NCBI RefSeq assembly: GCF_014076415.1
Contig: NZ_CP043568.1
Coordinates: 620,001 to 684,000 of the forward strand
Length of the DNA stretch: 64,000 nucleotides
Direction: 5' to 3'
From: Comamonas testosteroni
GTDB taxonomy: Bacteria; Pseudomonadota; Gammaproteobacteria; Burkholderiales; Burkholderiaceae_C
Both the position numbers and the translations under genes were made by a program. The notes below the pieces were generated by a model, which saw only the letters and a list, made by a program, of their open reading frames with translations, did not search any database and was not told the DNA's origin. Each line of letters opens with the position of its first letter. Positions within the stretch are counted from its first letter, which is position 1. This document shows positions 8,878 to 17,574 of this stretch, in pieces.

Positions 8878-9375
8878 ATGTGTGGGTCAGAACTTCATGC
8901 GCTGCCGGAAGGCGTGCAGCGCGTCAGCCGCTTTTTGCAGGATGCCGGTCATCCGCATGCGCCGCAGATGCTGGACGGTGCGGCGCGTACCGCCCAGGAG
9001 GCCGCCGATCAACTCAGCATTCTGGTCGGGCAGGTGGCCAAGAGCATCATCTTCAAGCGCAGGAGCGATGGCGCGGCCGTGCTGGTCGTGACCTCGGGCG
9101 ACAGGCGTGTCGATGAAAAAAAAGTGACGCAGCTGGTGGGCAAGGTCGGCCGCGCCGACGCGGACTTCGTCAAGTCCAGCACCGGCTTCTCGATCGGCGG
9201 CGTCAGCCCCGTGGCCCATGCAACCAAGGTCGTGACCTTGATGGATGCCGAGTTGCAGCGCTTCGATACGGTGTGGGCCGCGGCAGGCCATCCGCACGGC
9301 GTGTTTCCCGCATCGCCCGCGCAGCTGCAGGCGCTGACCGCAGCCCCCTGGTCGGACGTGGTGGAGCAGGCATGA
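8878..9375 (+). CDS. YbaK/EbsC-family aminoacyl-tRNA deacylase
   Basis: A 165-residue stand-alone editing-domain protein that probably hydrolyses mischarged tRNA (Cys-tRNA-Pro or Ala-tRNA-Pro are the known family substrates). Typical segments are ILVGQVAKSIIFK (containing the conserved Lys), VTSGDRRVDEKKV, and FSIGGVSPVAH near residues 103-113. The ATG at 8878 (MCGSELHALP) is chosen over upstream in-frame codons because those would overlap the DUF2799 gene. The stop overlaps the start of the DUF1289 gene, so the two are coupled. Substrate specificity cannot be read from sequence. Confidence 0.85.
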   Translation: MCGSELHALPEGVQRVSRFLQDAGHPHAPQMLDGAARTAQEAADQLSILVGQVAKSIIFKRRSDGAAVLVVTSGDRRVDEKKVTQLVGKVGRADADFVKSSTGFSIGGVSPVAHATKVVTLMDAELQRFDTVWAAAGHPHGVFPASPAQLQALTAAPWSDVVEQA

Positions 9376-9662
9376 GCACGGAACTTCTTCAGGAGCAGCA
9401 GGCACAGCAGGCTCAGCAGCTGGCGCAACTGGCCGCCAAGGCCGAGGTGGCCCTGGTCTGGGCCGAGGCCGACCAGCCCGTGGCTTCGCCCTGCATCAAT
9501 GTCTGCCGCATGACGCAGGATCGCAGCCATTGCCAGGGCTGTTTCAGAACCATTGACGAGATTCGCGCCTGGTCCAAGGGCGATGCCGAGCTGCGTCTGC
9601 AGATCTGGAGCCGGCTGCTGCAGCGCGCCGGTCTCGAGGACCCGCGCAAAGCCGAGATCTGA
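9372..9662 (+). CDS. DUF1289 domain protein
   Basis: A small protein of 96 residues. The DUF1289 motif is SPCINVCRMTQDRSHCQGC (residues ~43-61) with a C-x3-C ... C-x2-C cysteine pattern, followed by FRTIDEIRAWS, the usual continuation of this family. The cysteines suggest a metal or iron-sulphur site, though function is unproven. The first 25 residues are glutamine/alanine-rich. The ATG overlaps the stop of the YbaK gene by four bases, so the two are translated together. Confidence 0.85.
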   Translation: MSTELLQEQQAQQAQQLAQLAAKAEVALVWAEADQPVASPCINVCRMTQDRSHCQGCFRTIDEIRAWSKGDAELRLQIWSRLLQRAGLEDPRKAEI

Positions 9663-9684
9663 TCACTCTTTGAGGAGAGCCGAC

Positions 9685-10320
9685 ATGAAGCACATCACCT
9701 TTTATCTGGACTTTGTGTCGCCCTATGCATGGCTGGCGCTGGAGCAGATGCCCAAGGCGCTGCAAGGGCTCAGCTATCACGTGGATTACCGCCCGGTGCT
9801 GCTGGGAGCCTTGCTGCAAGGCAATGCCAACCCCGGACCGGCCGGTATTCCTGCCAAGCGCGCCTGGACCTACCGCCATGTCACATGGCTTGGTCGGTCG
9901 CTGGGCATACCGCTGCAGATGCCGGCCCGGCACCCGTTCAAGCCGTTGCCGCTGCTGCGGCTGGCGCTGGCCCATGGACGTGAAGGCAGCATCAACCGCT
10001 TTGTGGCACAGGCCGTGATGCAGCATGTCTGGCAGGGCGGCCATGAGGCCAATGATGCGCAGCGCCTGCAGCAGCTGCGCGAGCATCTGAAGGAGCAGCT
10101 GCGCCATGAGGAAGACGGCGCCGAGGTCAAGCAATGGCTGCGCGGCAATACGGAGCAGGCGCAGCAGGCCGGCGTGTTCGGCGTGCCGGCCTGGGTGGTG
10201 GACGGCCATGTGTTCTGGGGCCTGGACGGCCTGCCCATGCTGCAGGCCTATCTGCGTGGCGACGAGTGGTTTGCGCAGCAGTGGGAGGCCGCGGCCGGCG
10301 TGTCCTGGGGGCTGGAGTAG
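9685..10320 (+). CDS. 2-hydroxychromene-2-carboxylate isomerase family protein (DsbA fold)
   Basis: A 211-residue thioredoxin/DsbA-fold protein of the kappa-GST-like HCCA isomerase family, which isomerises ring-fission intermediates of naphthalene-type aromatics with glutathione. The first strand ITFYLDFVSPYAWLA carries the catalytic-site Ser12-Pro13 in place of CxxC, and the C-terminal FGVPAWVVDGHVFWGLD has the cis-Pro loop. A GAGGAG site precedes the ATG. There are no other aromatic-degradation genes nearby, so the real substrate is open. It follows DUF1289 by 22 bp and may share its transcript. Confidence 0.85.
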   Translation: MKHITFYLDFVSPYAWLALEQMPKALQGLSYHVDYRPVLLGALLQGNANPGPAGIPAKRAWTYRHVTWLGRSLGIPLQMPARHPFKPLPLLRLALAHGREGSINRFVAQAVMQHVWQGGHEANDAQRLQQLREHLKEQLRHEEDGAEVKQWLRGNTEQAQQAGVFGVPAWVVDGHVFWGLDGLPMLQAYLRGDEWFAQQWEAAAGVSWGLE

Positions 10321-10464
10321 GGCGGCAGGTATTGGGGGCGGAGCGGGATCGACGCGCAGGGCGGTGCTTTCTCCCTGGGGTCAGCCATGGCGCCTAGGCG
10401 ACGCCGGGCGTGGCGGGCCTTGCATAAGCTGGCGTGGTTTGAAGACCTTCAAGGAGACCGCACC

Positions 10465-11238
10465 ATGGATACCCAGCAGATGTTTTCGCTCAAGGGCCGC
10501 ACGGCTCTTGTCACCGGTGGTTCGCGCGGCATCGGCCGCATGATCGCCGAAGGCTTTGTGCGCCAGGGCGCGCGCGTGTACATCTCGGCGCGCAAGGCCG
10601 AGGCCTGCGACCAGACGGCACGCGAGCTGTCGGAGCTGGGCCACTGTGTTTCGCTGCCCGCCGACGTGTCCACCCTGGACGGCGTGAAGTCGCTGGTCGA
10701 TGCCTATGCGGCGCACGAAGGCCAGCTGGGCATCCTCGTCAACAACGCGGGCGCGGCCTGGGGTGCGCCCTATGACGAATTTCCCGAAAGCGGCTGGGAC
10801 AAGGTCGTGGACCTGAACATGAAGTCGCCCTTCTTCCTGACCCAGGCGCTTACGCCCATGCTGCGCAGGTCGGCGGCGGGCGCGCAACTGGCCAAGGTCA
10901 TCAACATCGCCTCCATCGACGGCGTTTCGGTCAACCCCTGGGAGACCTACTCCTACGCGGCCAGCAAGGCCGGCCTGATCCACCTGACCAAGCGCATGGC
11001 CCTGCGCCTGGCGCCCGAGCGCATCGTGGTCAGCGCCATCGCGCCCGGGCCGTTCGCCTCGGAGATGAACAAGAACGCGCGCGACCATGCGGACGAGGCC
11101 GCGGGGCGCGTGCCCCTGGGGCGCATCGGCGAACCCGAGGATATGGCCGGCGCAGCCATCTTCCTGGCCTCGCGCGCCGGCGACTATGTGGTGGGTTCCA
11201 CCCTGGTCGTGGACGGCGGCTGCGCCTGGGCGCGCTGA
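10465..11238 (+). CDS. Short-chain dehydrogenase/reductase (3-oxoacyl-ACP reductase-like)
   Basis: A classical SDR of 257 residues. The cofactor loop TGGSRGIG is near residues 18-25, NNAG is near 94-97, and the catalytic Ser and YxxxK are in SIDG and YSYAASK around 153-169. The C-terminal DGGCAWAR replaces the common DGG-x-tail. An AAGGAG site lies 8 bases before the ATG. The substrate cannot be deduced. Sequence features resemble RhlG/FabG-type reductases. An IclR gene converges on it from the right, with a type A element between them. Confidence 0.85.
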   Translation: MDTQQMFSLKGRTALVTGGSRGIGRMIAEGFVRQGARVYISARKAEACDQTARELSELGHCVSLPADVSTLDGVKSLVDAYAAHEGQLGILVNNAGAAWGAPYDEFPESGWDKVVDLNMKSPFFLTQALTPMLRRSAAGAQLAKVINIASIDGVSVNPWETYSYAASKAGLIHLTKRMALRLAPERIVVSAIAPGPFASEMNKNARDHADEAAGRVPLGRIGEPEDMAGAAIFLASRAGDYVVGSTLVVDGGCAWAR

Positions 11239-11263
11239 GCTCACTCGAGCGCATTCATTGCAT

Positions 11264-11356
11264 AAAAAGATAGCTTTTACTGCTTTATGGAACAGTAAAT
11301 CAGATACAAAAGTATCTGGGTTTCAATTTCAATAAGCGGGGAAAGCTATTGTTTTT
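11264..11356. repeat. Type A dispersed palindromic element between convergent genes
   Basis: Inverted arms at 11264-11285 (A-tract, GATAGC, then TGCTT) and 11334-11356 (AAGCGGGG, then AGCTATT and a T-tract). It lies between the ends of the SDR gene and the IclR gene, where a bidirectional terminator would be expected. Confidence 0.7.
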
Positions 11357-11407
11357 GAATCTTCATTCCAGCGGAAGAAAAAGCCTTTCGGGGCCGCTCC
11401 CCTGCGC

Positions 11408-12166
11408 TCAGGGGTGCCACTGCGTTGCGCGCACAGGGCTGGCCGCCGGTGTGGCGGAATTGCCGGCCAGCGCATAGGACAGCTTGTTGGCCGCGGCGAT
11501 CACGGTCCGGGCCAGGGCTTCGAGCCTGGCCTCGGGCAGGCGCGACGCGGGGCCCGAGATGCAGACCGATCCCATGAGCCGCCAGTGCATGCCGAACACT
11601 GGCGCCGAGACCGTTGCCACACCTTGCTCGCGCTCGCCGATGGAGCAGTGGTAGCCCTTTTGGCGGATCTGCTCGTAGATCTCGCCGGGCTCGCCCGAGA
11701 ACGCGAGGATGACGCGGCCCGGCGAGCCCTTGTCCAGTGGCAGCCCCTCGCCCATGCGCGCATGGTGGCGCAGGGCCTGAGGCCCTTCCACGCGTACCAG
11801 GCAGGTCCGTACATGGCCCTCGCGGACGTAGAAGGCGGCGCTCTCGCCGCTGAGTTGGGTGAGCTCGCGCAGCGCGGGCTCCAGCACATTCTGCACATCG
11901 AAGCCCGCCTGGTAACGCGCGCCCAGCCAGCCCGAGGAAGGACCCAGCCGCCACTCCCCGTCCTCGCGCTGCACCATGTAGCCCGACCGGGCCAGCGTGC
12001 GCGCCAGCCGCAGCACCGTGGTCTTGTGCAGGCCGCAGCGCCGGCTGAGTTCGGCCAGCGAAAGATGCGATTCGCCCAGCGCAAAGGCCTCGAGCAGCTG
12101 CAGTGCGCGGGTGACGGCGATGACGCCGTCGCCGGACTTCTGTGCGGATTGGGTGGGGTTGCTCAT
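11408..12166 (-). CDS. IclR-family transcriptional regulator
   Basis: A 252-residue regulator. The N-terminal winged helix-turn-helix (VTRALQLLEAFA ... LSLAELSRRCGLHKTTVLRLARTL) covers residues ~15-75 and the IclR effector domain covers ~90-245. The start MSNPTQ at 12166 is chosen because the HTH begins about 15 residues later. A much longer upstream reading frame exists but runs into the divergent gene. It is divergently transcribed from the Bug receptor / RraA / dehydrogenase cluster and probably controls it. The effector is unknown. Confidence 0.85.
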   Translation of the reverse strand: MSNPTQSAQKSGDGVIAVTRALQLLEAFALGESHLSLAELSRRCGLHKTTVLRLARTLARSGYMVQREDGEWRLGPSSGWLGARYQAGFDVQNVLEPALRELTQLSGESAAFYVREGHVRTCLVRVEGPQALRHHARMGEGLPLDKGSPGRVILAFSGEPGEIYEQIRQKGYHCSIGEREQGVATVSAPVFGMHWRLMGSVCISGPASRLPEARLEALARTVIAAANKLSYALAGNSATPAASPVRATQWHP

Positions 12167-12175
12167 GATGCAATG

Positions 12176-12214
12176 CGTTTCATTCTGCAAAACAGCATTG
12201 TATGGGTTGAAACG
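12176..12214. promoter_or_regulatory. Candidate operator: inverted repeat in the IclR/Bug divergent region
   Basis: A perfect 7-base inverted repeat, CGTTTCA at 12176-12182 and TGAAACG at 12208-12214, sits 10-48 bases upstream of the IclR start. It is placed to let the regulator control itself and the divergent operon. Assignment as its site is inference. Confidence 0.4.
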
Positions 12215-12298
12215 TTTGCCTAAAGTCGCCTCCAGTGGTCGGGGCCTCCGGCTGCACGCATCAGAACACGCTTCAAAGCGACCAACAGGAGACAAAAG

Positions 12299-13291
12299 AT
12301 GAACTTTCGCCCGCTTTCGCGCGCCCTGCATGCCGCCGTGCTCGGCTTCGTGGCCGTAGTCACCCCCTTCGCCGGCGTGCAGGCGCAGCCCGCCTATCCG
12401 GCCAAGCCGATCCGCCTGATCGTGCCGTTCCCGCCCGGCGGCGGCACGGACATGATTGCTCGCACCGTGGCCCAGAAGATGGCCGAGCAGAACAAGTGGA
12501 GCGTGGTGGTGGACAACCGTCCCGGCGCGGGCGGCAACCTGGGCGTGGACGCTGCGGCCAAGGCCGCGCCCGACGGCTACACCCTGGTCATGGGCCAGAC
12601 CAGCAATCTCGCCATCAACCCCTGGCTCTACGCCAAGCTGCCCTACGACCCGATCAAGAGCCTGGTGCCCGTGGCCCTGGTGTCCTCGGCGCCCATCGTG
12701 ATGGCAGCCCCCGCCAACACGCCCTACAAGACCTTTGCAGAGCTGGTGACGGCGGCCAAGGCCAGACCCGACGGCATCACCCTGGGCTATTCGGGTAACG
12801 GCACCGTGGCCCATATGGCGGGCGAGCAGGCCCAGAAGATCTCGGGCATGAGCCTGCGCCATGTGCCCTACAAGGGAGCAGGCCAGGCCATGACGGACCT
12901 GGTGGGCGGACAGATCGACCTGTACATGTCCGCCATTCCCACGCTGCTGGGCCAGGTGCGCAACGGCAAGCTGCGGCCCATTGTCGTGACCTCGCTGGCG
13001 CGCTCCAGCCAGCTGCCCGACACGCCCACGCTGGCCGAGCTCGGCTACAAGGACTTCGAGGCCAGCTCCTGGTACGGCGTGCTGGCGCCCGCGGGCACGC
13101 CCGAGGCCATCGTGCAGCAGCTCAACAAGGCCATCAACCTGGCCCTGAAGCAGCCCGATGTGGCCGAGAAGCTGCGCTCCGAGGGCGGCGACGTGCTGGG
13201 CGGCACGCCCCAGGCCTTTGCCCAGTTGCTGCGCACCGAGGTGCCGCGCTGGGGCCGCATCGTCAAGGACTCGGGCGCCAGCCTGGACTGA
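12299..13291 (+). CDS. Bug-family (TctC) periplasmic solute-binding protein
   Basis: A 330-residue tripartite tricarboxylate receptor homologue. The signal peptide covers about residues 1-30 (cleaved after GVQAQ-like residues), followed by YPAKPIRLIVPFPPGGGTDM, the classic start of mature Bug proteins. The substrate loop region includes VDNRPGAGGNLGVDAAAK. These proteins bind carboxylates or other small organic acids in the periplasm. No TctA/TctB membrane genes are adjacent, as is common for Bug paralogues. GGAG precedes the ATG. The downstream RraA-like and hydroxyacid dehydrogenase genes suggest a hydroxy- or oxo-acid ligand. Confidence 0.9.
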   Translation: MNFRPLSRALHAAVLGFVAVVTPFAGVQAQPAYPAKPIRLIVPFPPGGGTDMIARTVAQKMAEQNKWSVVVDNRPGAGGNLGVDAAAKAAPDGYTLVMGQTSNLAINPWLYAKLPYDPIKSLVPVALVSSAPIVMAAPANTPYKTFAELVTAAKARPDGITLGYSGNGTVAHMAGEQAQKISGMSLRHVPYKGAGQAMTDLVGGQIDLYMSAIPTLLGQVRNGKLRPIVVTSLARSSQLPDTPTLAELGYKDFEASSWYGVLAPAGTPEAIVQQLNKAINLALKQPDVAEKLRSEGGDVLGGTPQAFAQLLRTEVPRWGRIVKDSGASLD

Positions 13292-13375
13292 GGCCGATCA
13301 CGCCACCGCGCCACCGCGCCAGCAAACCACCCAACCAGTACATCAGCCGCGCCGTGCCTGGCGCTTATGTCTTGC

Positions 13376-13394
13376 GCACATGCCTGGCATGTGC
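13376..13394 (+). other. Perfect 8-bp hairpin between the Bug and RraA-like genes
   Basis: GCACATGC (13376-13383), loop CTG, GCATGTGC (13387-13394). It lies in the 193-bp gap after the Bug gene, with no T-tract, so it is unlikely to be a standard terminator. It may stabilise the 3' end of the receptor mRNA or reduce read-through. Confidence 0.5.
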
Positions 13395-13484
13395 CCTTGC
13401 GGGCAGGACGCCGTGCGCCCTGCCATTCCTGCTCCTTCATCACTTTCACCCCTGCAACCGGACCGAACCGCGGACCTAATCATC

Positions 13485-14171
13485 ATGAGCCCACTTTCAG
13501 AAATCATCCGTGACTTCGAGCGCGTCAGCGCCGAGGTCGTCCAGAAGGCCTCGAGCTTCCAGGCCGCTATCCTGGCCGACGTGGCAGGCCGCCGCGGCAC
13601 CATGAACGCACGTGTGGCGCCCGTTCACCAGGACATGAAGCTCGCCGGCCCGGCCTTCACCGTCGAGGTGCGCCCCGGAGACAATCTGATGATCCACGCC
13701 GCCATCGCCCTGGCCAAGCCCGGCGATATCCTGGTCATCGACGGCAAGGGAGACCAGACTGCGGCCCTGATGGGGACGCTGATGCTCAGCGCCTGCAAGA
13801 AGACAGGCCTTGGCGGCGTGATCGTGGATGGCGCGATCCGCGACAAGCTCGAGCTGCTGGAGCTGGGCTTTGCGGTGTTCAGCGCCGGCTTCAATCCCGC
13901 GGGTCCGACCAAGTTCGTGCCCGGTCGCATCAATCACCCCATCTGCTGCGGCGGTGCGACGGTGAACCCGGGCGATCTGGTGGTGGGTGACGCCGACGGC
14001 GTGGTCGTGATCGAGCGCGCCAAGGCGCCCGCCATGCTGGCGCTGGCCGACAGGAAAGTGGCCGACGAGGCCGCGCGCATCGAAGCCATCGCCCGCGGCG
14101 ACACGGCCTCGAAGTGGCTGCCCGCCGCGCTGCGCGCGGCCGGTCTGCTCAAGGAAGGAGAGACGCTGTGA
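13485..14171 (+). CDS. RraA-like aldolase/decarboxylase family protein
   Basis: A 228-residue member of the RraA / 4-carboxy-4-hydroxy-2-oxoadipate aldolase superfamily. Conserved segments are GPAFTVEVRPGDNLMIH, GGVIVDGAIRD (the Arg-Asp metal-binding pair) and VVGDADGVVVI. Enzymes with these residues are often class II pyruvate aldolases or oxaloacetate decarboxylases. True RraA proteins that inhibit RNase E are shorter. It is upstream of, and overlaps, a D-2-hydroxyacid dehydrogenase start (GTGA), so the pair is coupled. The substrate is unknown. Confidence 0.85.
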   Translation: MSPLSEIIRDFERVSAEVVQKASSFQAAILADVAGRRGTMNARVAPVHQDMKLAGPAFTVEVRPGDNLMIHAAIALAKPGDILVIDGKGDQTAALMGTLMLSACKKTGLGGVIVDGAIRDKLELLELGFAVFSAGFNPAGPTKFVPGRINHPICCGGATVNPGDLVVGDADGVVVIERAKAPAMLALADRKVADEAARIEAIARGDTASKWLPAALRAAGLLKEGETL

Positions 14172-15091
14172 GCACCATCATCGTCACGGGCGCTGACCTG
14201 GCGCAGCAGGCCCTGGATCTGCTGCAAGACCACGACATAGTCTACGCAGGCAAGACGCCCACGGAGGAAGACCTGGTGGCCCTGTGCCGCCTGCATGATC
14301 CCGTCGCCATCATCGTGCGCTACGGCAAGGTGGGGGCTGCGGTCATGGACGCCGGACCTTCGCTCAAGGTGATTTCCAAGCACGGCAGCGGCACGGACAC
14401 CATAGACAAGGCCGCAGCCGCGCAGCGCGGCATCGAGGTCGTGGCGGCAGTCGGTGCCAACGCGGCGGCCGTGGCCGAACAGGCCCTGGCCCTGCTGCTG
14501 GCCTGCGCCAAGTCGGTGGTGCAGCTGGACTCGCGCATGCACTCCGGCCATTGGGACAAGCCCACGCACAAAAGCCTGGAGCTGGCCGGGCGCACCGTGG
14601 GCCTGGTCGGCCTGGGCGCCATAGGCCTGCGCTTTGCGAAGATGGCCGATGCACTGGGCATGCGCGTGATCGGCTTCGATCCCTTTGCGGGCCAGCTGCC
14701 CGGCTACGTGCAGGCCGTGGACCTGGATACGCTGTGGCGCGAAAGCGATGCGATCTCGCTGCACTGCCCGCTGACCGACGACAACCGCAACCTGCTCGAC
14801 GCCGCAACCCTGGCGTGCTGCAGGCGCGGAGTGATTGTGATCAACACCGCGCGCGGCGGTCTCATCGACGAGGCCGCGCTGCTGGCCGCCGTGCAGCAAG
14901 GCCAGGTCAGCGCCGCGGGCCTGGACAGCTTCGCCGTCGAGCCCATGGCGGCCGGCCACCCCTTCCTGCACCAGCCGGGTTTCATCCTCAGCCCGCACAT
15001 CGGCGGCGTGACCTCGGATGCCTATGTGAACATGGGCGTGGGCGCGGCGCGCAACGTGCTGGCGGTGCTGGAGCGCGCCAGCGTCTCCTGA
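14168..15091 (+). CDS. D-isomer-specific 2-hydroxyacid dehydrogenase
   Basis: A 307-residue NAD-dependent dehydrogenase. The start is GTG at 14168, overlapping the stop of the RraA-like gene by four bases. The NAD motif VGLVGLGAIGLRFAK lies near residues 143-157, the catalytic Arg is in INTARGGLIDE, and the His is in LSPHIGG near the C-terminus. It probably interconverts a 2-oxoacid and a D-2-hydroxyacid within the same pathway as the preceding aldolase. The exact reaction is not readable. Confidence 0.88.
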   Translation: MSTIIVTGADLAQQALDLLQDHDIVYAGKTPTEEDLVALCRLHDPVAIIVRYGKVGAAVMDAGPSLKVISKHGSGTDTIDKAAAAQRGIEVVAAVGANAAAVAEQALALLLACAKSVVQLDSRMHSGHWDKPTHKSLELAGRTVGLVGLGAIGLRFAKMADALGMRVIGFDPFAGQLPGYVQAVDLDTLWRESDAISLHCPLTDDNRNLLDAATLACCRRGVIVINTARGGLIDEAALLAAVQQGQVSAAGLDSFAVEPMAAGHPFLHQPGFILSPHIGGVTSDAYVNMGVGAARNVLAVLERASVS

Positions 15092-15176
15092 GCCGGCGCC
15101 TGTCCCGCAAGGCCGGTCGTGAGACCGGGCCTCTTTGCGATCGAGATCCTTGGCGCGTTGAGGGGCAAGGGCCCAC

Positions 15177-16295
15177 TCAGGCTGCGGCCTGCTTGGCTGC
15201 GCCGCGATAGCGTTCCAGCCAATGGGCATAGGGAGCGGGCAGGGTCCAGTCGGGACGGGCCACGCCCAGGCTTTGTGCCAGTTGGTAGGTGTAGTGCGGA
15301 TTGGCCAGATGGGCGCGGCCGATCATCACCAGATCGACCTGGCCGTCGGCCACGATGCGCTCGGCAATCTGCGGATCATCCATGCCCCAGCCTGAGGCCA
15401 CGGGCAGGCCGGCGCTGCGGCTCACGCGCTGGGCAATGGGAGCGAGGAAGGCGGGCGTTCCCCAGGGAATCTTCACATCGGGAATCACGAAGTTGACGCT
15501 GACATTGAGCAGGTCCAGGCCGCGCTCGCGCATCAGGCGCGTGACGGCGATGGATTCCTCCAGGGTTTCCTCGTCGCGGCCGTCGTACTCGATGACGCCG
15601 AAACGCGCTGTCAGCGGCAGGTGCTCGGGCCAGACCTCGCGCACTTTGGCCACGGTTTCCAGCAGAAAGCGGGCACGGTTGCTGAAGCTGCCGCCATAGG
15701 CGTCGTCGCGCTGGTTGCTGTGGGCCGAGAAAAAGCTCTGCGCCAGATAGCCGTGGGCAAAGTGCAGCTCCAGCCATTCGAAGCCGGCTGCAAGGGCGCG
15801 GCGGGCAGCCGCTACAAAGTCGTCCTGTACGCGGCCGATATCCTCCAGCGTCATGGCGCGGGGGACGCGCGGCAGACCGCCGCCAAAGGCGATGGCCGAT
15901 GGCGCAATCGGCTGCCAGCCGCGGGCATCGCCTTCGGCAATATGGTCGTCGCCTTCCCAGGGATTGTTGGCGCTGGCCTTGCGTCCGGCATGGCCGATCT
16001 GGATGCCGGGCACGGCGCCTGCGGCCTTGATGCCGGCGGCAATGCGCGACATGCCTTCGATCTGGCCGTCGTTCCAAAGACCGGCGCAGTCGGGCGAGAT
16101 GCGGCCTTCGGGAGATACGCCCGTGGCTTCGACGATCACCAGCCCCGCGCCGCCGCGCGCCATGGAGGCGTAGTGGACCTGGTGCCAGTCATTGGTGAGG
16201 CCGTCCACGGCGCTGTACTGGCACATCGGCGGAATGGCGATGCGGTTGCGCAGAGTCAGGCTTTTGAGAGTGAAAGGGGTAAAGAGTGCAGACAT
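15177..16295 (-). CDS. NADH:flavin oxidoreductase, old yellow enzyme family (YqjM-like)
   Basis: A 372-residue FMN-dependent ene-reductase. It begins ALFTPFTLKSLTLRNRI and has PPMCQYSA with the flavin-tuning Cys near residue 26, typical of the YqjM subclass. It also has LELHFAHGYL (residues ~175-184), SNQRDDAYGGS, and the C-terminal IGRAHLANP phosphate-binding loop. The start at 16295 is chosen because MSALFTPF aligns with family N-termini; a further 16 in-frame codons upstream look non-coding. It reduces activated C=C bonds of enones. Its physiological substrate is unknown. Confidence 0.9.
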   Translation of the reverse strand: MSALFTPFTLKSLTLRNRIAIPPMCQYSAVDGLTNDWHQVHYASMARGGAGLVIVEATGVSPEGRISPDCAGLWNDGQIEGMSRIAAGIKAAGAVPGIQIGHAGRKASANNPWEGDDHIAEGDARGWQPIAPSAIAFGGGLPRVPRAMTLEDIGRVQDDFVAAARRALAAGFEWLELHFAHGYLAQSFFSAHSNQRDDAYGGSFSNRARFLLETVAKVREVWPEHLPLTARFGVIEYDGRDEETLEESIAVTRLMRERGLDLLNVSVNFVIPDVKIPWGTPAFLAPIAQRVSRSAGLPVASGWGMDDPQIAERIVADGQVDLVMIGRAHLANPHYTYQLAQSLGVARPDWTLPAPYAHWLERYRGAAKQAAA

Positions 16296-16356
16296 GCGAA
16301 GTAGCGGTGGTGCGAATGGAAGAAGTCGGCAGTCCTGCAGCAAAGCAGGAGGTCAA

Positions 16357-16452
16357 AGATTTGATAGCGCCTTACGCATTTCATTGCTTGTTTTCGGCAT
16401 GAAATCAAACTGAATTCCAATGAATTAAGGCGCTGGCAGCTATCAAAAAATC
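16357..16452. repeat. Type A dispersed palindromic element
   Basis: Inverted arms around 16360-16377 (TTTGATAGCGCCTTACGC) and 16425-16450 (ends GGCAGCTATC plus an A-tract). It abuts the broken end of the SRPBCC gene remnant at 16451, so insertion of this element or a linked rearrangement may have removed the rest of that gene. Confidence 0.75.
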
Positions 16453-16567
16453 AGGGACAGCGAGGCTCGGAAAGCGGCGGATAAAGGCCCGGGGCAATGA
16501 GCTCGCTGATGACGAAGTTTTCGGTGGTGCCCGGCATGTAGTCGGCGGGCCAGTGAATGCTGTGCAT
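16451..16567 (-). pseudogene. 5' remnant of an SRPBCC (START/polyketide-cyclase-like) gene
   Basis: A 38-codon frame starting MHSIHWPADYMPGTTENFVI. In my recollection this resembles the N-terminus of SRPBCC-domain proteins (IHWPA..PGTT.NFVSNEVI.AGL). After about residue 28 the match stops and the frame ends in PRCP at a type A element. The full family protein is about 150 residues, so most of the gene is gone. It is divergent from the LysR gene at 16651, the usual arrangement for a LysR target. Confidence 0.5.
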
Positions 16568-16650
16568 GCAGGGCTTCTGTCGAAGGGAATGGGGAAATGA
16601 TGGGGTCTGTGGTGAAATAAATCCAATCGATATTTCTGATTTATGAAATC

Positions 16651-17571
16651 ATGCCGACTGATATCAAGAGTCTGGACCTGAATCTGCTCAAGGCCCTGGA
16701 TGCGCTGCTGGACGAGCGCAGCGTGACGCGCGCTGCCGAGCGTCTGGCGCTGACCCAGCCGGCGGTCAGCGGCATGCTGACGCGGCTGCGCGAGAGCTTC
16801 GACGATCCCTTGTTCGTGCGCACGCAGCGCGGCATCGCCCCCACGCTGCGCGCGCTGGCACTGGCCGGGCCGCTCAAGGAATTGCTGTGCAATGCCGAAG
16901 CGCTGCTGCGTCCCCAGGCCTTTGATCCGGCTACGGCACATATGACGCTGCGCATTGCCGCCACGGATTACGCGCTGCAGGCGGTGGTGCTGCCGTTTCT
17001 GGCCGTGTTGCGCCAGCGCGCGCCCGGTATGTGCGTGGCTGTGGTGCCGGCCCAGCATCTGCCGCTGCACGAGCGACTGGAGCGCGGCGATATCGATCTG
17101 GCGCTGGTTACGCCGGAGCGCACGGCCCCCGATCTGCATGCGCGCCGGCTGTTCGATGAACGCTATGTCTGCGTGATGCGCCAGGGCCATCCCGGCGTGC
17201 GCCGGCGTGGCCTGTCACTGGAGCGCTTCTGCGCGCTGGACCATGCGCTGGTGTCCTATGACGGAGGCAGTTTCCATGGTGTGACGGACGAGGCGCTGGA
17301 GCGCCTGGGACGGCGGCGGCGTGTAGCGCTGTCCGTGACCAGCTTTCTGGTGCTGCCCGAAATCCTGCGCAGCAGCGATCTGATTGCCGTCGTGCCGCGG
17401 CGTCTGGTCAGGCCCGACTCGGGACTGGTGGTGCTGGAGCCGCCGCTGGAGATTCCGGGTTTCACCAAGACGGCTGCCTGGCATGCACGCACCCATCGCT
17501 CTCCCGGACACCAGTGGGCACGGGAGCTGTTGTTCGAGCTGGCGCAGGCCGGCGGGATGGACGTGGAATGA
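16651..17571 (+). CDS. LysR-family transcriptional regulator
   Basis: A 306-residue LysR-type regulator. The N-terminal winged helix (LDLNLLKALDALLDERSVTR, then AAERLALTQPAVSGMLTRLR) covers residues ~6-64, and a periplasmic-binding-protein-like effector domain covers ~92-300. It is divergent from the SRPBCC remnant with an 83-bp gap holding AT-rich sequence, including AATCGATATTTCTGATT as a possible T-N11-A type box. It converges with actP downstream. Its original target may be the broken gene. It might instead control the old yellow enzyme gene further left. Confidence 0.9.
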   Translation: MPTDIKSLDLNLLKALDALLDERSVTRAAERLALTQPAVSGMLTRLRESFDDPLFVRTQRGIAPTLRALALAGPLKELLCNAEALLRPQAFDPATAHMTLRIAATDYALQAVVLPFLAVLRQRAPGMCVAVVPAQHLPLHERLERGDIDLALVTPERTAPDLHARRLFDERYVCVMRQGHPGVRRRGLSLERFCALDHALVSYDGGSFHGVTDEALERLGRRRRVALSVTSFLVLPEILRSSDLIAVVPRRLVRPDSGLVVLEPPLEIPGFTKTAAWHARTHRSPGHQWARELLFELAQAGGMDVE

Positions 17572-17574
17572 GCG

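Noticed and set aside
11408..12862. 484-residue IclR protein with a long N-terminal extension
   Set aside because: The extension lies antisense to the Bug receptor gene. The HTH begins shortly after the internal ATG at 12166.
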